From an uncultured Mailhella sp. (GTDB lineage: Bacteria > Desulfobacterota > Desulfovibrionia > Desulfovibrionales > Desulfovibrionaceae): 64,000 nucleotides of DNA. This document shows, piece by piece, positions 8,380 to 16,830 of the stretch (positions are counted from its first letter, which is position 1; each line of letters opens with the position of its first letter). A model generated the notes under the pieces. The model was not told the origin of the DNA and did not search any database. It worked only from the letters and a program-made list of their open reading frames with translations. Location of the stretch: assembly GCF_944324995.1 (NCBI RefSeq), contig NZ_CALUYL010000001.1, positions 310,001 through 374,000 on the forward strand, read 5' to 3'. Position numbers and translations under genes: made by a program.

Positions 8380-9642
8380 ATGACCACCACCCCACGCCGC
8401 TCCTTCCGCTTTGCCTGCTCCACGGACGACATTCCCGTTGTCGAGGACATGCTCCGTCTGCAGGGTTTCCGCTTCGAGCCCGACGCCTTCTTCCCGCCCG
8501 CGCGGCGTCTTGTGGAGGGGCCCGGGCCTCTGGGCAACAGTCTCGCCGGATTCTTCGGCCTCATCTACATTCAGGACAGAGCCTCCATGCTGCCGCCCAT
8601 TGCGCTCAATCCGCCGAAGGGCGCGTCGGTGCTGGACATGTGTTCAAGCCCCGGCAGCAAGACCAGTCAGCTTGCGTGGCTGGTGGGGCCGCACGGCCTC
8701 GTGCTCGGCAACGAACCTTCCCCGGTGCGACTTGCCAATCTGCGCCGCAATCTGCACGTCATGGGACTCATCCAGACCGCGACCTGCTGCCAGAGCGGCG
8801 AGCATCTGCCCCTGCCCGACGCCTCGTGGGACTACATTCAGCTCGATCCTCCCTGTTCCGGCTGGGGCACCGTGGAAAAGAATCCCCGAGTCATGGACAT
8901 CTGGAAGGACGACAAGGTCGCCCCGCTCATCCGTCTGCAGAAGGATCTGCTGCGCGAAGCGGAAAGGCTGCTGCGTCCCGGCGGCGTGGTGGTGTATTCC
9001 ACCTGCACCACCGACGTGGAGGAAAACGAAAAGCAGGTGCTCTTCGCCCGGGAAGAACTCGGCCTCGAACTCGAACCACTCGGCGACGTGCCGGGCTTCG
9101 ACCTCCAGCCGCCGCAGGGCTGTGAAGGCGTGTGGTGCCTTTCCCCGAAACTGGGCGACACGCAGGGCTTTTTCGTGGCCCGGCTCCGCAAGCCCGGTCA
9201 GAGCTCCGGGCCGCTGCCCTATACGGACAATCCCGTGCAGGCCGAGGTGCTCAGCGAGCAGCAGCTGCGCGAACAGGGGCTCGACCCGCGCTTCGTTCAC
9301 GCCGAAATAGGACTTTTCGGCGGAAGCCTGCACGCGCTTCCCGTCCCGGCGCTCGCCGCCCTTCCCGATTCGCTGCACTGGCAGGGCCTGTACATGGGCA
9401 AGGCGGGCAAGAACGGCGATGTGCGCCTCTCCCCGCGCGTGCGCATCGAAGGCCCATGCGCCCACGTGGATCTCGAAGGCGCGGAAGGGCTGCGCGTCAT
9501 TTCAGGCCTGCTGCAGGGGCAGAGCCTGCCCGCGCCGTCCTCGGTTTCCGCGAAGGATCGCGTGGCGCTGCTGCGCTGGAACGGACTGCCCCTCGGACGC
9601 CTGAACGTGAAGAACAAGCGTCTGCTCTGGTCGGAACGCTGA
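8380..9642 (+). CDS. NOL1/NOP2/Sun-family RNA m5C methyltransferase (RsmF-like)
   Basis: A 420-residue SAM-dependent 5-methylcytosine RNA methyltransferase. The Rossmann core contains CSSPGSKTSQLA (SAM binding), DPPCSGWGTV (motif IV, release cysteine) and VYSTCTTDVEENEKQV (motif VI, catalytic TC). The C-terminal 130 residues form a PUA/RsmF-type domain ending LGRLNVKNKRLLWSER. This architecture fits RsmF, which methylates 16S rRNA C1407 in E. coli, but RsmB or a tRNA target cannot be excluded. No clear ribosome site precedes the ATG. It is transcribed divergently from the VCBS gene, 113 bp apart, and ends in a strong terminator. Confidence 0.88.
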   Translation: MTTTPRRSFRFACSTDDIPVVEDMLRLQGFRFEPDAFFPPARRLVEGPGPLGNSLAGFFGLIYIQDRASMLPPIALNPPKGASVLDMCSSPGSKTSQLAWLVGPHGLVLGNEPSPVRLANLRRNLHVMGLIQTATCCQSGEHLPLPDASWDYIQLDPPCSGWGTVEKNPRVMDIWKDDKVAPLIRLQKDLLREAERLLRPGGVVVYSTCTTDVEENEKQVLFAREELGLELEPLGDVPGFDLQPPQGCEGVWCLSPKLGDTQGFFVARLRKPGQSSGPLPYTDNPVQAEVLSEQQLREQGLDPRFVHAEIGLFGGSLHALPVPALAALPDSLHWQGLYMGKAGKNGDVRLSPRVRIEGPCAHVDLEGAEGLRVISGLLQGQSLPAPSSVSAKDRVALLRWNGLPLGRLNVKNKRLLWSER

Positions 9643-9693
9643 ACTATAACCGAAATAAACGGAAAACATACCGTTTCCGAAAAATTATCATGC

Positions 9694-9729
9694 GCCGCGT
9701 CCTCCCTGCCGAAGGACGCGGCCTTTTTT
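9694..9729 (+). terminator. Terminator after the RsmF-like gene
   Basis: A perfect 10-bp stem GCCGCGTCCT (9694-9703) / AGGACGCGGC (9713-9722) is followed by CTTTTTT. Confidence 0.85.
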
Positions 9730-9851
9730 CTGCTCAAGGAGCCGCGGCATGGTCGGAGCAGCGCCGAGGAAGGCGGGCGCAAAAACATTCCGTCCGGAAG
9801 CAGCGCCGCAGAGCTGCCGCAGCCTGCGCGTTTCCGGCAGCGCTTGCCGCA

Positions 9852-10574
9852 CTACAGCTCAAGCCTGTCCACGCGAAGGGCCGCCCTGCCGTTCTTTCGC
9901 GCCTCAAGCAGCACAAAGACGGCCGGAGCGTCGCGCCGCGTGAACACGAAGCGCAGCCTCTCCGGGTGCAGGCGCGAAGGCAAGGCCGCCAGCATGTCCG
10001 CCGTGCGCTCCGCGCCGCTCACGGCGGCAAGGCGTCCGCCGTTTTTCAAAAGCGCGTCCGCCGCGCCGAAAAAGGAAGGAAACGTTTCCGCCGTGCCGAA
10101 AAGCGCGGTGCGGCGCATGTCCGAAGGCGGGAGACGTCCCGCGCCCTCGCGCCGCCACGGAGGATTGCAGATGACGGCGTCAAAAAGCGGCAGAACGCCG
10201 TTCGGCGCGCCGGTCTCCCCGGTCAGCGCAAGCCGCGCCGCCCGAAGATCGGAAGAAGACGCCACGTCGCCCAAAAGCGCGCAAAAGCGCTCCTCAAGCC
10301 CGAGGCGGGAGGCGTTGCGCCCGGCCGCGGCCGCAAGGGCCGGCTGAATGTCCAGCCCCACGCCCTTCCACGACGCCGCCTTCCGCAGCACGGCAAGCGC
10401 CGCCACGCCGCACCCCGTGCCGAGATCGGCAAAGCACGCGCCTTCCGGCAGCGGAAGTTCCAGAGCAAAATCGGCCAGCAGCAGCGCGTCGCCGCTGAAG
10501 CGGAAACTTCCCTCCGGCTGTTCCAGTCCGGCGGGAAACGCCGCATTCATGGTTCGTATTTCTTCCGCGCTCAT
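9852..10574 (-). CDS. TrmN6-like N6-adenine methyltransferase
   Basis: A 240-residue SAM-dependent methyltransferase of the TrmN6/YfiC group (tRNA1Val A37 N6-methyltransferase in E. coli). Visible motifs are FRFSGDALLLADF at the N-terminus, FADLGTGCGVAALAVL (SAM loop), GLDIQPAL and the catalytic NPPW in FDAVICNPPWRREG. The Asp/Asn-Pro-Pro-[YFW] motif marks amino-group methyltransferases. The substrate is assigned by family only. It is divergent from the EndoQ-UvrD gene across a 112-bp promoter region. Confidence 0.8.
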   Translation of the reverse strand: MSAEEIRTMNAAFPAGLEQPEGSFRFSGDALLLADFALELPLPEGACFADLGTGCGVAALAVLRKAASWKGVGLDIQPALAAAAGRNASRLGLEERFCALLGDVASSSDLRAARLALTGETGAPNGVLPLFDAVICNPPWRREGAGRLPPSDMRRTALFGTAETFPSFFGAADALLKNGGRLAAVSGAERTADMLAALPSRLHPERLRFVFTRRDAPAVFVLLEARKNGRAALRVDRLEL

Positions 10575-10598
10575 GCCGCATTCCCCCCTTTCCCGTCA

Positions 10599-10627
10599 TT
10601 GCGCAACGTGCCCGTTCCCGCTATAAC
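10599..10627 (+). promoter_or_regulatory. Sigma-70 type promoter for the EndoQ-UvrD gene
   Basis: TTGCGC at 10599-10604 and TATAAC at 10622-10627 are separated by 17 bp. The predicted start is about 50 bp before the ATG at 10687. Confidence 0.55.
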
Positions 10628-10686
10628 AGGTCAACTGTCCGACTGCCGACAGCGTTCTTCCTACCTTCTTCCGCCGCGAGTCATCC

Positions 10687-13600
10687 ATGTTCCGAGCCGA
10701 CCTGCATATCCATTCCCGTTTTTCCCGAGCCACAAGTTCGCGTCTCACTCTTCCCCATCTGGCGGCATGGGCCGGAGTCAAGGGCATCGACGTGCTGGCC
10801 ACGGGCGACTTCACGCATCCCGTCTGGCGGCAGGAACTGCGCGACGCCCTCGAACTCGACGACGAAAGCGGCCTCTTCCGCCTGAAAACGCCCCTTTCCC
10901 GCGAAGATCTGGCCCGCGAAATTCCCCACCTCGCCGGCATGGAACCGCGGGAACCCCGCTTCATGCTGGAGGCGGAAATCAGTTCTATCTACAAGAAGAA
11001 CGGAGCGGTGCGCAAGATACACAGCCTGGTCTATGTGCCGGATTTCGAGTCCGCCGACAGGCTCTGCGAAAAGCTGGAAGCCATCGGCAATCTGAAATCC
11101 GACGGGCGTCCCATTCTCGGTCTGGACGTCAAGGATCTGCTTTCCATGGTGCTGGACATTCCCCGCGCCTACATGATTCCCGCCCACATCTGGACGCCGT
11201 GGTTCGCGCTCTTCGGCTCCAAGTCCGGCTTCGACAGTCTGGATGAATGCTTTGAAGACCTCGCTCCCCATATTTTTGCGGCGGAAACCGGCCTTTCCTC
11301 CGACCCGGACATGAACCGCTGCTGGAGCCATCTCGACAGGCTCCTCATGGTGTCGAGTTCCGACGCGCATTCCGGCGAGAACCTCGCGCGCGAGGCCACG
11401 CTCTTTGACGGCGCGATTTCCTACGACGGCATCTTCGGCGCGCTGCATCAGAAGAGCGGCGACACGACCTACGCCGGAACGCTGGAATTCTTCCCCGAGG
11501 AAGGCAAGTACCATCTCGACGGCCATCGCGCCTGCGGCGTGGTGCTCGAACCTGCGGAATGCATGAAGCTGAACAACATCTGCCCCGTGTGCGGCAAGCC
11601 TCTCACCGTGGGCGTGCTGCACCGCGTGCTGGAGCTTTCCGACCGCACCGAACCGCCCTGCCCGGGCAAGGATTTTCAGTCGCTCATTCCGCTGCCGGAA
11701 GTGCTCGGCGAAATATTGCACTGCGGCTCGAAGACCCGGAAGGTGCAGGAAAAATACGCCGACCTGCTGGAACGTTTCGGTTCGGAAATGACCATTCTGC
11801 AGGACACGCCGGAACACGATCTGCGTCACGCCTGGCCGGAGCTCGGCGAAGCCGTGTCCCGCATGAGGGCGGGCAAGGTCATCCGCCACGCAGGCTACGA
11901 CGGCGAATACGGCACCATCCGCCTGTTTGAGGATGAGGAAAACGCCCCCTCCCTGCTGGAACGCGTGCCCGCCGCCCGTCGCGCTCCCCTGAAAAAAAGC
12001 AGGGCTCAAAAAAAAAATCTGAACGCCGACACGCCGCCGACTGACGGCAAAAGCTGCAAACAAAGCGCCGAAAATCATCCCGACTTTTCCCCGGAATCCT
12101 TCAGCCCCATGCAGCGCGAAGCGCTGGAGGCCGGCCCCGGCCCCGTGCTGGTGCTGGCTGGCCCGGGCGCGGGCAAGACAAGAACGCTCGTGGGCAGGCT
12201 CGTGCGGCTGCTTCGCTCCGGCACTCCGGCTTCGGACATCGTGGCCATCACCTTCACGCGCCGCGCGGCCGAAGAAATGCGTTCGCGCCTTGCCGCCGCC
12301 ATGGGCGGCGAAGAAAACGCCCCGCTGCCGGAAGCCGACACCCTGCACGCGCTGGCCCTCAGGCACTGGCCCGGCGAGGCTCCGGTGGTGCTCTCCGAAG
12401 AGGGCGCGCGCAAGGCCTTTGCCTCGGCCAATCCCACGCTCGACAAGAAGGATGCCTCGCGTCTCTACGACCAGCTGGAGCTCGGCCGCGAAACGCTGAA
12501 CATTCCAAGGGAACTTGCGCCCCTGGCCGAACGCTACCGGCAATGGAAAAAAGAAAGGAATCTTGCCGACTACACCGATCTGCCGGAAACGTGGCTTGCC
12601 GAACTCAGAAGCCGGAACTACGGCGCGGCCAAGCCCTGGAAGCACATTCTCGTGGACGAAGTGCAGGACCTCTCGCCGCTGCAGAAGGCGCTCGTGGAAG
12701 CGCTGACCCCGGCGGACGGCTCGGGATTCTTCGGCATCGGCGACCCGGATCAGTCCATCTACGGTTTCCGCGGCGCGGATGCAGGCATTGAAGAAGCGCT
12801 CCGCACCCGCTGGCCGCAGCTGTGCGTGCTGGGCCTCACCGAAAGTCACCGCTCCGCGGCCGCCATTCTCGCGGCCGGACACGACGCTCTGGCCGGGCAC
12901 GGCGCCTGCGGGGAACTCTCCTCCGTTACCGGAACCTCGGCCACGCTCCAGTGGATGGGCGCGCCGACCGCCGAACGGGAAGCCACCTGGATTGCCGACC
13001 GCATTGCCTACCTCATCGGCGGCACGTCCCATCAGCAGGCCGACCTGCACGAAACGCTCGCGGGCTGCCATCTCGATTCCGGTTCCTGCAGTCCGGGAGA
13101 AATCGCCGTGCTCTGCCGCATCAAGGCGCTCATTCCTCCCATCCGCGCGGCGCTGGAACGCCGGGGCATTCCCTGCTCCGCGCCCGAAGCCGACGCCTTC
13201 TGGACCGACGAGAGCGCCGACGCCCTGCTTCAGGCCGCGGCACGCTTCCACCAACAGGAGGAACACTCCCGCAAGGAAGCCGCCTTTCTCGACGCCGACC
13301 GCTTTCCCCTGCTGGCGGCCATGGCTTCCGCCGCGCCGACCGATGAAGTTCGCAAGGAAGACGCGCTCGACGAGGTGCCCGCCGAAACGTGGGCCGAGGG
13401 CCCGGACGCCGTGGTGGCCCTCTGCCCCGAACGCTTTGCGCCGCTGTTCAGCGAATCTGCGGCGTTCAAGCGCCTCCGCCAGGCATGGAAGGAACACGGC
13501 GGCTGGCCGGGGCTTCTGGACTTCGTGTCGTTCCGCCGGGAAATCGACATGGTGAAAGGGCAGGCGGAATACGTGCAGCTCATGACCATGCACGCCTCCA

Positions 13601-13911
13601 AGGGCCTGGAATTCAAAGTGGTGTTCATTCCCGGCGCGGAAGACGGCCTGCTGCCCTTCCGCGGCGTGGGCGCGCTGCTCGGCAAAAGCGACGACTTCAC
13701 GCCGCCCCCCGTGGAAGAAGAGGAAAGGCTGCTCTACGTGGGCATCACCCGAGCCTCGGAAGCAGTGTTTCTGTCCTCCGCGGCAAGCCGCACCCTCTAC
13801 GGGCACAAACTTGCGCTTCCGCCCTCGCCGCTGCTGCCGCTCTCGCACTTCCACGCCGTCAGGCTGACGCGCCACACCAAAACCACGGCAAGTCAGCTGA
13901 GCCTGTTCTGA
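10687..13911 (+). CDS. EndoQ-like PHP endonuclease fused to UvrD/Rep helicase
   Basis: A 1074-residue two-part protein. Residues 1 to about 430 match the endonuclease Q type of PHP phosphoesterase: DLHIHSRFS, ATGDFTHP, AHIWTPWF and SSSDAHSGENLAREAT provide the metal-binding His/Asp residues, and a Cys pair (CPVCGKP) sits in the EndoQ zinc-finger region. After a basic, low-complexity linker (about 435-465), residues 470-1074 form a superfamily 1 helicase: Walker A GPGAGKTRTL, TFTRRAAEEM, Walker B LVDEVQDLSPLQ, GDPDQSIYGFRG, MHASKGLEFKVVF and LLYVGITRA. EndoQ cuts 5' of deaminated bases in DNA. The fusion suggests nicking at uracil or hypoxanthine followed by strand unwinding. All catalytic motifs appear intact. 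Confidence 0.88.
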   Translation: MFRADLHIHSRFSRATSSRLTLPHLAAWAGVKGIDVLATGDFTHPVWRQELRDALELDDESGLFRLKTPLSREDLAREIPHLAGMEPREPRFMLEAEISSIYKKNGAVRKIHSLVYVPDFESADRLCEKLEAIGNLKSDGRPILGLDVKDLLSMVLDIPRAYMIPAHIWTPWFALFGSKSGFDSLDECFEDLAPHIFAAETGLSSDPDMNRCWSHLDRLLMVSSSDAHSGENLAREATLFDGAISYDGIFGALHQKSGDTTYAGTLEFFPEEGKYHLDGHRACGVVLEPAECMKLNNICPVCGKPLTVGVLHRVLELSDRTEPPCPGKDFQSLIPLPEVLGEILHCGSKTRKVQEKYADLLERFGSEMTILQDTPEHDLRHAWPELGEAVSRMRAGKVIRHAGYDGEYGTIRLFEDEENAPSLLERVPAARRAPLKKSRAQKKNLNADTPPTDGKSCKQSAENHPDFSPESFSPMQREALEAGPGPVLVLAGPGAGKTRTLVGRLVRLLRSGTPASDIVAITFTRRAAEEMRSRLAAAMGGEENAPLPEADTLHALALRHWPGEAPVVLSEEGARKAFASANPTLDKKDASRLYDQLELGRETLNIPRELAPLAERYRQWKKERNLADYTDLPETWLAELRSRNYGAAKPWKHILVDEVQDLSPLQKALVEALTPADGSGFFGIGDPDQSIYGFRGADAGIEEALRTRWPQLCVLGLTESHRSAAAILAAGHDALAGHGACGELSSVTGTSATLQWMGAPTAEREATWIADRIAYLIGGTSHQQADLHETLAGCHLDSGSCSPGEIAVLCRIKALIPPIRAALERRGIPCSAPEADAFWTDESADALLQAAARFHQQEEHSRKEAAFLDADRFPLLAAMASAAPTDEVRKEDALDEVPAETWAEGPDAVVALCPERFAPLFSESAAFKRLRQAWKEHGGWPGLLDFVSFRREIDMVKGQAEYVQLMTMHASKGLEFKVVFIPGAEDGLLPFRGVGALLGKSDDFTPPPVEEEERLLYVGITRASEAVFLSSAASRTLYGHKLALPPSPLLPLSHFHAVRLTRHTKTTASQLSLF

Positions 13912-14070
13912 AAAACGCGCTCCGCGCGTCCGTGCAGACCGTCAGGCCCGCGCCGTCGGTCGCGTCAACGGCAGTGCTCCGCGCCCGCCAAGGCAGGGCC
14001 GTGACATCGCTCTTGTCTGCAAGGCTCTCCCGCGCTCCGCGCCCGGCAATCTTCCGGCGTCATCCATTAA
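13912..14070. other. Gene-free spacer
   Basis: About 160 bp of GC-rich sequence between the fusion gene and the bidirectional terminator. No tRNA or small gene was recognised. Confidence 0.5.
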
Positions 14071-14104
14071 CAAAGGCCGTTTTCCCCGAGGAAAACGGCC
14101 TTTG
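14071..14104. terminator. Bidirectional terminator
   Basis: CAAAGGCCGTTTTCC (14071-14085) pairs with GGAAAACGGCCTTTG (14090-14104), a 15-bp perfect stem with a 4-nt loop. It separates convergent genes and can serve both. Confidence 0.85.
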
Positions 14105-14124
14105 TTCTTTTTCCGAAATCCGCG

Positions 14125-14919
14125 TCAGGACGCCTGTCCCGACGGCTCCCGCTTCTTGAACACGATGAGCGGGCAGTTCTGGCAGATGTCCGCTCCGGGG
14201 AAGGGGTGGCCCGAACGCGTGATGGACACGCCGCCCGTTTTTTCCACGCGGTCGGCCATGCGTTCCACCACGGCGCGGATGTGAGAGCCGGGAATCATCA
14301 CGTTGACTTCCCCGCGCTCCATCTTGCCGGAATTGTAGCTGCCCGCGCAGGCCAGGGTCAGATTGGCCTGACCGTGAATGTAGCTGAACGCCGTGCCGCC
14401 GCACACCGCGGAATTGATGCACAGGGACGGGCGGAAGGGATGCACGCCGGTAACGGCCATCCAGTCGCCCACAAGATGATACGCCTGCATGTTGTCGCAG
14501 CAGAAATGCACGACGTCCGGCATGTCCTTCTGCTCGCGCAAAGGCCGCATGACCACGGCGAGCGGCGCTTTTTCCATGCGGGGCTTGCTCTCCACAAAGC
14601 CGCGCACCTGCGCTTCATCCGTGCCGAAGCGCAGAAGATCGCGCACCACGGCGTCGCTCACTTCGTCCACGCCGAAACAGCAGCGGGCGTCGAGGCACCA
14701 GAGCTTCTTCATGTCCAGAAGCACGGTGCGCCCCTCCATGCGGGCCCCGAGCTCCGCCTGACAAAACGTCAGCGGCCGCACCGGCTCGCAATATTCGTTC
14801 TCCGCCCTAAACTGCTCCACGCTCTTTTCGTCGAACAGAAACGTGATGCCCACAGGCTCGTGCATGAGGCGAAGAAAACGCATGAGACACTCATGCATGC
14901 GCGCATAGTCCATATCCAT
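14125..14919 (-). CDS. DUF169 family protein
   Basis: A 264-residue DUF169 protein (MHEPVGITFLFDE, FCQAELGARMEGRTVLL, CCDNMQAYHLVGDW, CAGSYNSGKMERGEVNVMIPGSHIR). The family is common in strict anaerobes and has no established function. Cysteines are frequent (CWCLDARCC-type region and a C-terminal ICQNCPLIVF), which allows but does not prove metal or Fe-S binding. It is the last gene of the minus-strand series that starts with the glycyl radical enzyme; GGAGGAG precedes the ATG. The 173-bp gap from the HesB paralogue contains a hairpin, so cotranscription may be partial. Confidence 0.8.
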   Translation of the reverse strand: MDMDYARMHECLMRFLRLMHEPVGITFLFDEKSVEQFRAENEYCEPVRPLTFCQAELGARMEGRTVLLDMKKLWCLDARCCFGVDEVSDAVVRDLLRFGTDEAQVRGFVESKPRMEKAPLAVVMRPLREQKDMPDVVHFCCDNMQAYHLVGDWMAVTGVHPFRPSLCINSAVCGGTAFSYIHGQANLTLACAGSYNSGKMERGEVNVMIPGSHIRAVVERMADRVEKTGGVSITRSGHPFPGADICQNCPLIVFKKREPSGQAS

Positions 14920-14999
14920 CTTCTCTCCTCCCGCGGCGTGCCGGATTCCCGAAGGCTTTCGTCACGCCCTTGCCGTCGTCCGGCCCGTTCACGGCAGAA

Positions 15000-15028
15000 C
15001 CCGCCTTCCGGTTTTGCCGGAAAGCGGG
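15000..15028 (-). terminator. Hairpin after the HesB-like Cys paralogue
   Basis: CCCGCCTTCCGG (15000-15011) pairs with CCGGAAAGCGGG (15017-15028) with one mismatch and a 5-nt loop. There is no proper T-run, so it is a weak terminator or stabiliser rather than a firm operon end. Confidence 0.45.
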
Positions 15029-15092
15029 CCTGGCTTCGCCGCATGCGTCTGCAACGCACTTCGCGGCGCTCTTCAACAGGAACAGTTCCGCA

Positions 15093-15392
15093 TCAGTTGT
15101 CGGAATCCAGCGCCTTGACCTCAACCTGCTTTTCTTCGTTGAGTCCAAGGGAGAACTTGCGGCCGTACCTCAGCAGAAAATCGCTGTCGGCAATGAAGGT
15201 CACGTCTTCCACGGTCACGCTTTCATCCTCGTCCTCGTCCTTTTCCTCCAGAGCGAGCCCCAGAATGATGCGGGAACGGCAGCCGCCTCCCAGCGTGTAT
15301 TCGCGCAGGCGCACACAGGTTCCTTCATCCTCGTCTTCCAGCATGGAACGGAGTTTCGCCAGCATTTCTTCATTGACAGTCACTGTGAACAT
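15093..15392 (-). CDS. HesB/IscA-like protein, cysteine form
   Basis: A 99-residue protein related to the HesB/IscA A-type Fe-S carriers (MFTVTVNEEML, CVRLREYTLGGGC, VEDVTFIADSDFLLRYG). It keeps two cysteines, at 26 and 38, but lacks the C-terminal C-x-C pair of classical IscA, so it is a divergent member. It is clearly a paralogue of the selenocysteine protein at 15491-15784: Cys38 sits exactly where that protein has UGA. A GGGAG ribosome site precedes the ATG. It lies 98 bp after the selenoprotein gene. Probable role: Fe-S or thiol/selenol chemistry serving the glycyl radical activase; this is inference from position. Confidence 0.82.
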   Translation of the reverse strand: MFTVTVNEEMLAKLRSMLEDEDEGTCVRLREYTLGGGCRSRIILGLALEEKDEDEDESVTVEDVTFIADSDFLLRYGRKFSLGLNEEKQVEVKALDSDN

Positions 15393-15490
15393 GGTCTTCT
15401 CCCGTGTTGCGCAGGCACTTCTGCCGACGGTTCCGCCCCGTATCCTGCTTCCGGGCCTCCCGGAAAACGGATCCTGTCCCGACGCCTTTC

Positions 15491-15784
15491 CTAAGCGTTC
15501 AGAGCCGTCAGCACGACCTGCTTGTCTTCATTGAAGCTCAGCTCGTAAGCCTTGCCGTACTTTGTCAGAAAATCATTGTCTGCGATGAAGGGGACGTCTT
15601 CGATGAGAATCTTTTCATCCTCGTCTTCGTCCATTTCGTCCATGCCCAGACCGAGCACGATCTTGCAATGTCATCCGCCGCCCACTTTGTATTCGCGCAG
15701 ACGCACGCAGATTTCCTCATCTTCATCTTCCAGCATGGCGCGAAGCTTTTCCAGCATTTCGTCGCCTATGGTCACGGTAAACAT
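15491..15784 (-). CDS. HesB/IscA-like selenoprotein (UGA = Sec38)
   Basis: A 97-residue protein read through an in-frame TGA at 15671-15673. Before the TGA the frame encodes MFTVTIGDEMLEKLRAM through CVRLREYKVGGG; after it, the same frame continues HCKIVLGLG and on to LIEDVPFIADNDFLTKYG and TALNA, aligning without gaps to the Cys paralogue next door. The TGA falls on that paralogue's Cys38. A SECIS hairpin lies directly downstream. HesB-like proteins are a recognised bacterial selenoprotein family. CAGGAG precedes the ATG. The gene starts 25 bp after the glycyl radical activase stops, so the two are almost certainly cotranscribed. Decoding needs selA, selB, selC and selD elsewhere. Conventional gene calling would stop at residue 37. 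Confidence 0.88.
15640..15660 (-). promoter_or_regulatory. Bacterial SECIS element
   Basis: On the minus-strand mRNA, with the U of UGA as 1, nucleotides 14-21 (UCGUGCUC) pair with 27-34 (GGGCAUGG) in an 8-bp stem with G-U pairs, leaving the loop GGUCU at 22-26. From memory of E. coli fdhF, its SelB-binding loop also has GGUCU at the same distance from UGA. The Cys paralogue does not have this sequence. Confidence 0.85.
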
Positions 15785-15809
15785 AGCTGCTCCTGTTGAT
15801 TTTGCGCTG

Positions 15810-16703
15810 TCACACGACAACGGTGGAAAGGCCGTGTCTTCTGAAGCGTTCCCTAACTTCCCTGAGGGCTTCCGGCGTGTACTGTTCCACCGGCGGCAAC
15901 GGCTTTCCGAGGGCCTGATACTTGCTTTTTCCAAAGGCATGGCACGGCATGATCTCTATTTCGGAACGGCCGTACCTGCCGAAAAACTGCGCCATGGCTT
16001 CAAGATTCTCGTCCGAATCGTTGAGGCCCGGCATGAGCGGCATGCGGATGCGCACTTCCTTGCCCGACTCCAGCGCCGCGCCCATGTTGCGGAGTATGAG
16101 GGCGTTGTCCTGCCCGGTAAGCTCCCGGTGTCTTGCAGGATCCATGTGCTTGCAGTCGAAAAGGAAAAGATCCGCCAGCTTGAGGGCCTTGTCGAAGCGT
16201 TCTTCCGGGCAGAAGCCGCAGGTGTCCACGGTCACGTGCCAGCCCTCATAGAGAGAGGCTTCCGCAAGATCGAGAAAAAACTCTCCCGCCGCCGTGGGCT
16301 CTCCGCCCCCGAAGGTCACGCCGCCCCCGGAATTTTCGTAGAAAAGCGCGTCCTTGCGAACTACGGCGATCACTTCGTCCACGCTCATGACCCTGCCGCT
16401 CATTTCTCTGGCCTTGGCCGGACACTCCTGGGCGCAGGCTCCGCAGGAAAGGCACTTTTCCCGATCGAGCAGGGACACGCCGTTTTCCATGCGCACGGCG
16501 CCCGCGGGGCAGACCTTTTCGCAGGCTCCGCAGCCCGTGCACAGATCCTGAAAGAACAGAAGCTGAGGGGCAAAGCTCTGGGATTCGGGATTGCTGCACC
16601 AGAGGCAGCGGAGCGGGCAGCCTTTCAGAAACACGGTGGTTCTGATGCCGGGGCCGTCCTTGGTGGACATGCGCTGAATGTTGTAAACCGTTCCCTTGCT
16701 CAT
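15810..16703 (-). CDS. Glycyl radical enzyme activating protein (radical SAM)
   Basis: A 297-residue radical SAM activase. The N-terminal GCPLRCLWCSNPES holds the CxxxCxxC cluster that cleaves SAM. Two ferredoxin-type clusters follow (CTGCGACEKVCPAG and CLSCGACAQECPAKA), as in activases of the larger glycyl radical enzymes but not of pyruvate formate-lyase. TFGGGEPT is the GGE motif. It installs the glycyl radical on the enzyme encoded just upstream. Start 16703 follows GGGAGGGG by 4 nt; an upstream ATG at 16799 has no ribosome site and overlaps the hairpin after the preceding gene. The HesB-like selenoprotein follows 25 bp later. Confidence 0.95.
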   Translation of the reverse strand: MSKGTVYNIQRMSTKDGPGIRTTVFLKGCPLRCLWCSNPESQSFAPQLLFFQDLCTGCGACEKVCPAGAVRMENGVSLLDREKCLSCGACAQECPAKAREMSGRVMSVDEVIAVVRKDALFYENSGGGVTFGGGEPTAAGEFFLDLAEASLYEGWHVTVDTCGFCPEERFDKALKLADLFLFDCKHMDPARHRELTGQDNALILRNMGAALESGKEVRIRMPLMPGLNDSDENLEAMAQFFGRYGRSEIEIMPCHAFGKSKYQALGKPLPPVEQYTPEALREVRERFRRHGLSTVVV

Positions 16704-16799
16704 GGTCCCCTCCCCGCGGGCGGCCCGTGCCGTTCGGCGGCCTCCTGCGGCCTCCGTTTTCCGAAGCGCGGATGCGCCCGGTGTTCCGCTCTTATGCAA

Positions 16800-16823
16800 G
16801 GCGGCGGAGATTCCTCCGCCGCC
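16800..16823 (-). other. Intercistronic hairpin between glycyl radical enzyme and activase
   Basis: A perfect 10-bp stem GGCGGCGGAG (16800-16809) / CTCCGCCGCC (16814-16823) follows the enzyme stop by 7 bp. It has no T-run. Such stems often protect the upstream message and give more enzyme than activase. Confidence 0.6.
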
Positions 16824-16830
16824 GTTCGTT

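Noticed and set aside
15671..15940. 89-residue ORF ending at the TGA, with an N-terminal extension
   Set aside because: The first 52 residues lie before the ribosome site and overlap the activase. The real protein starts at 15784 and reads through the TGA as selenocysteine.
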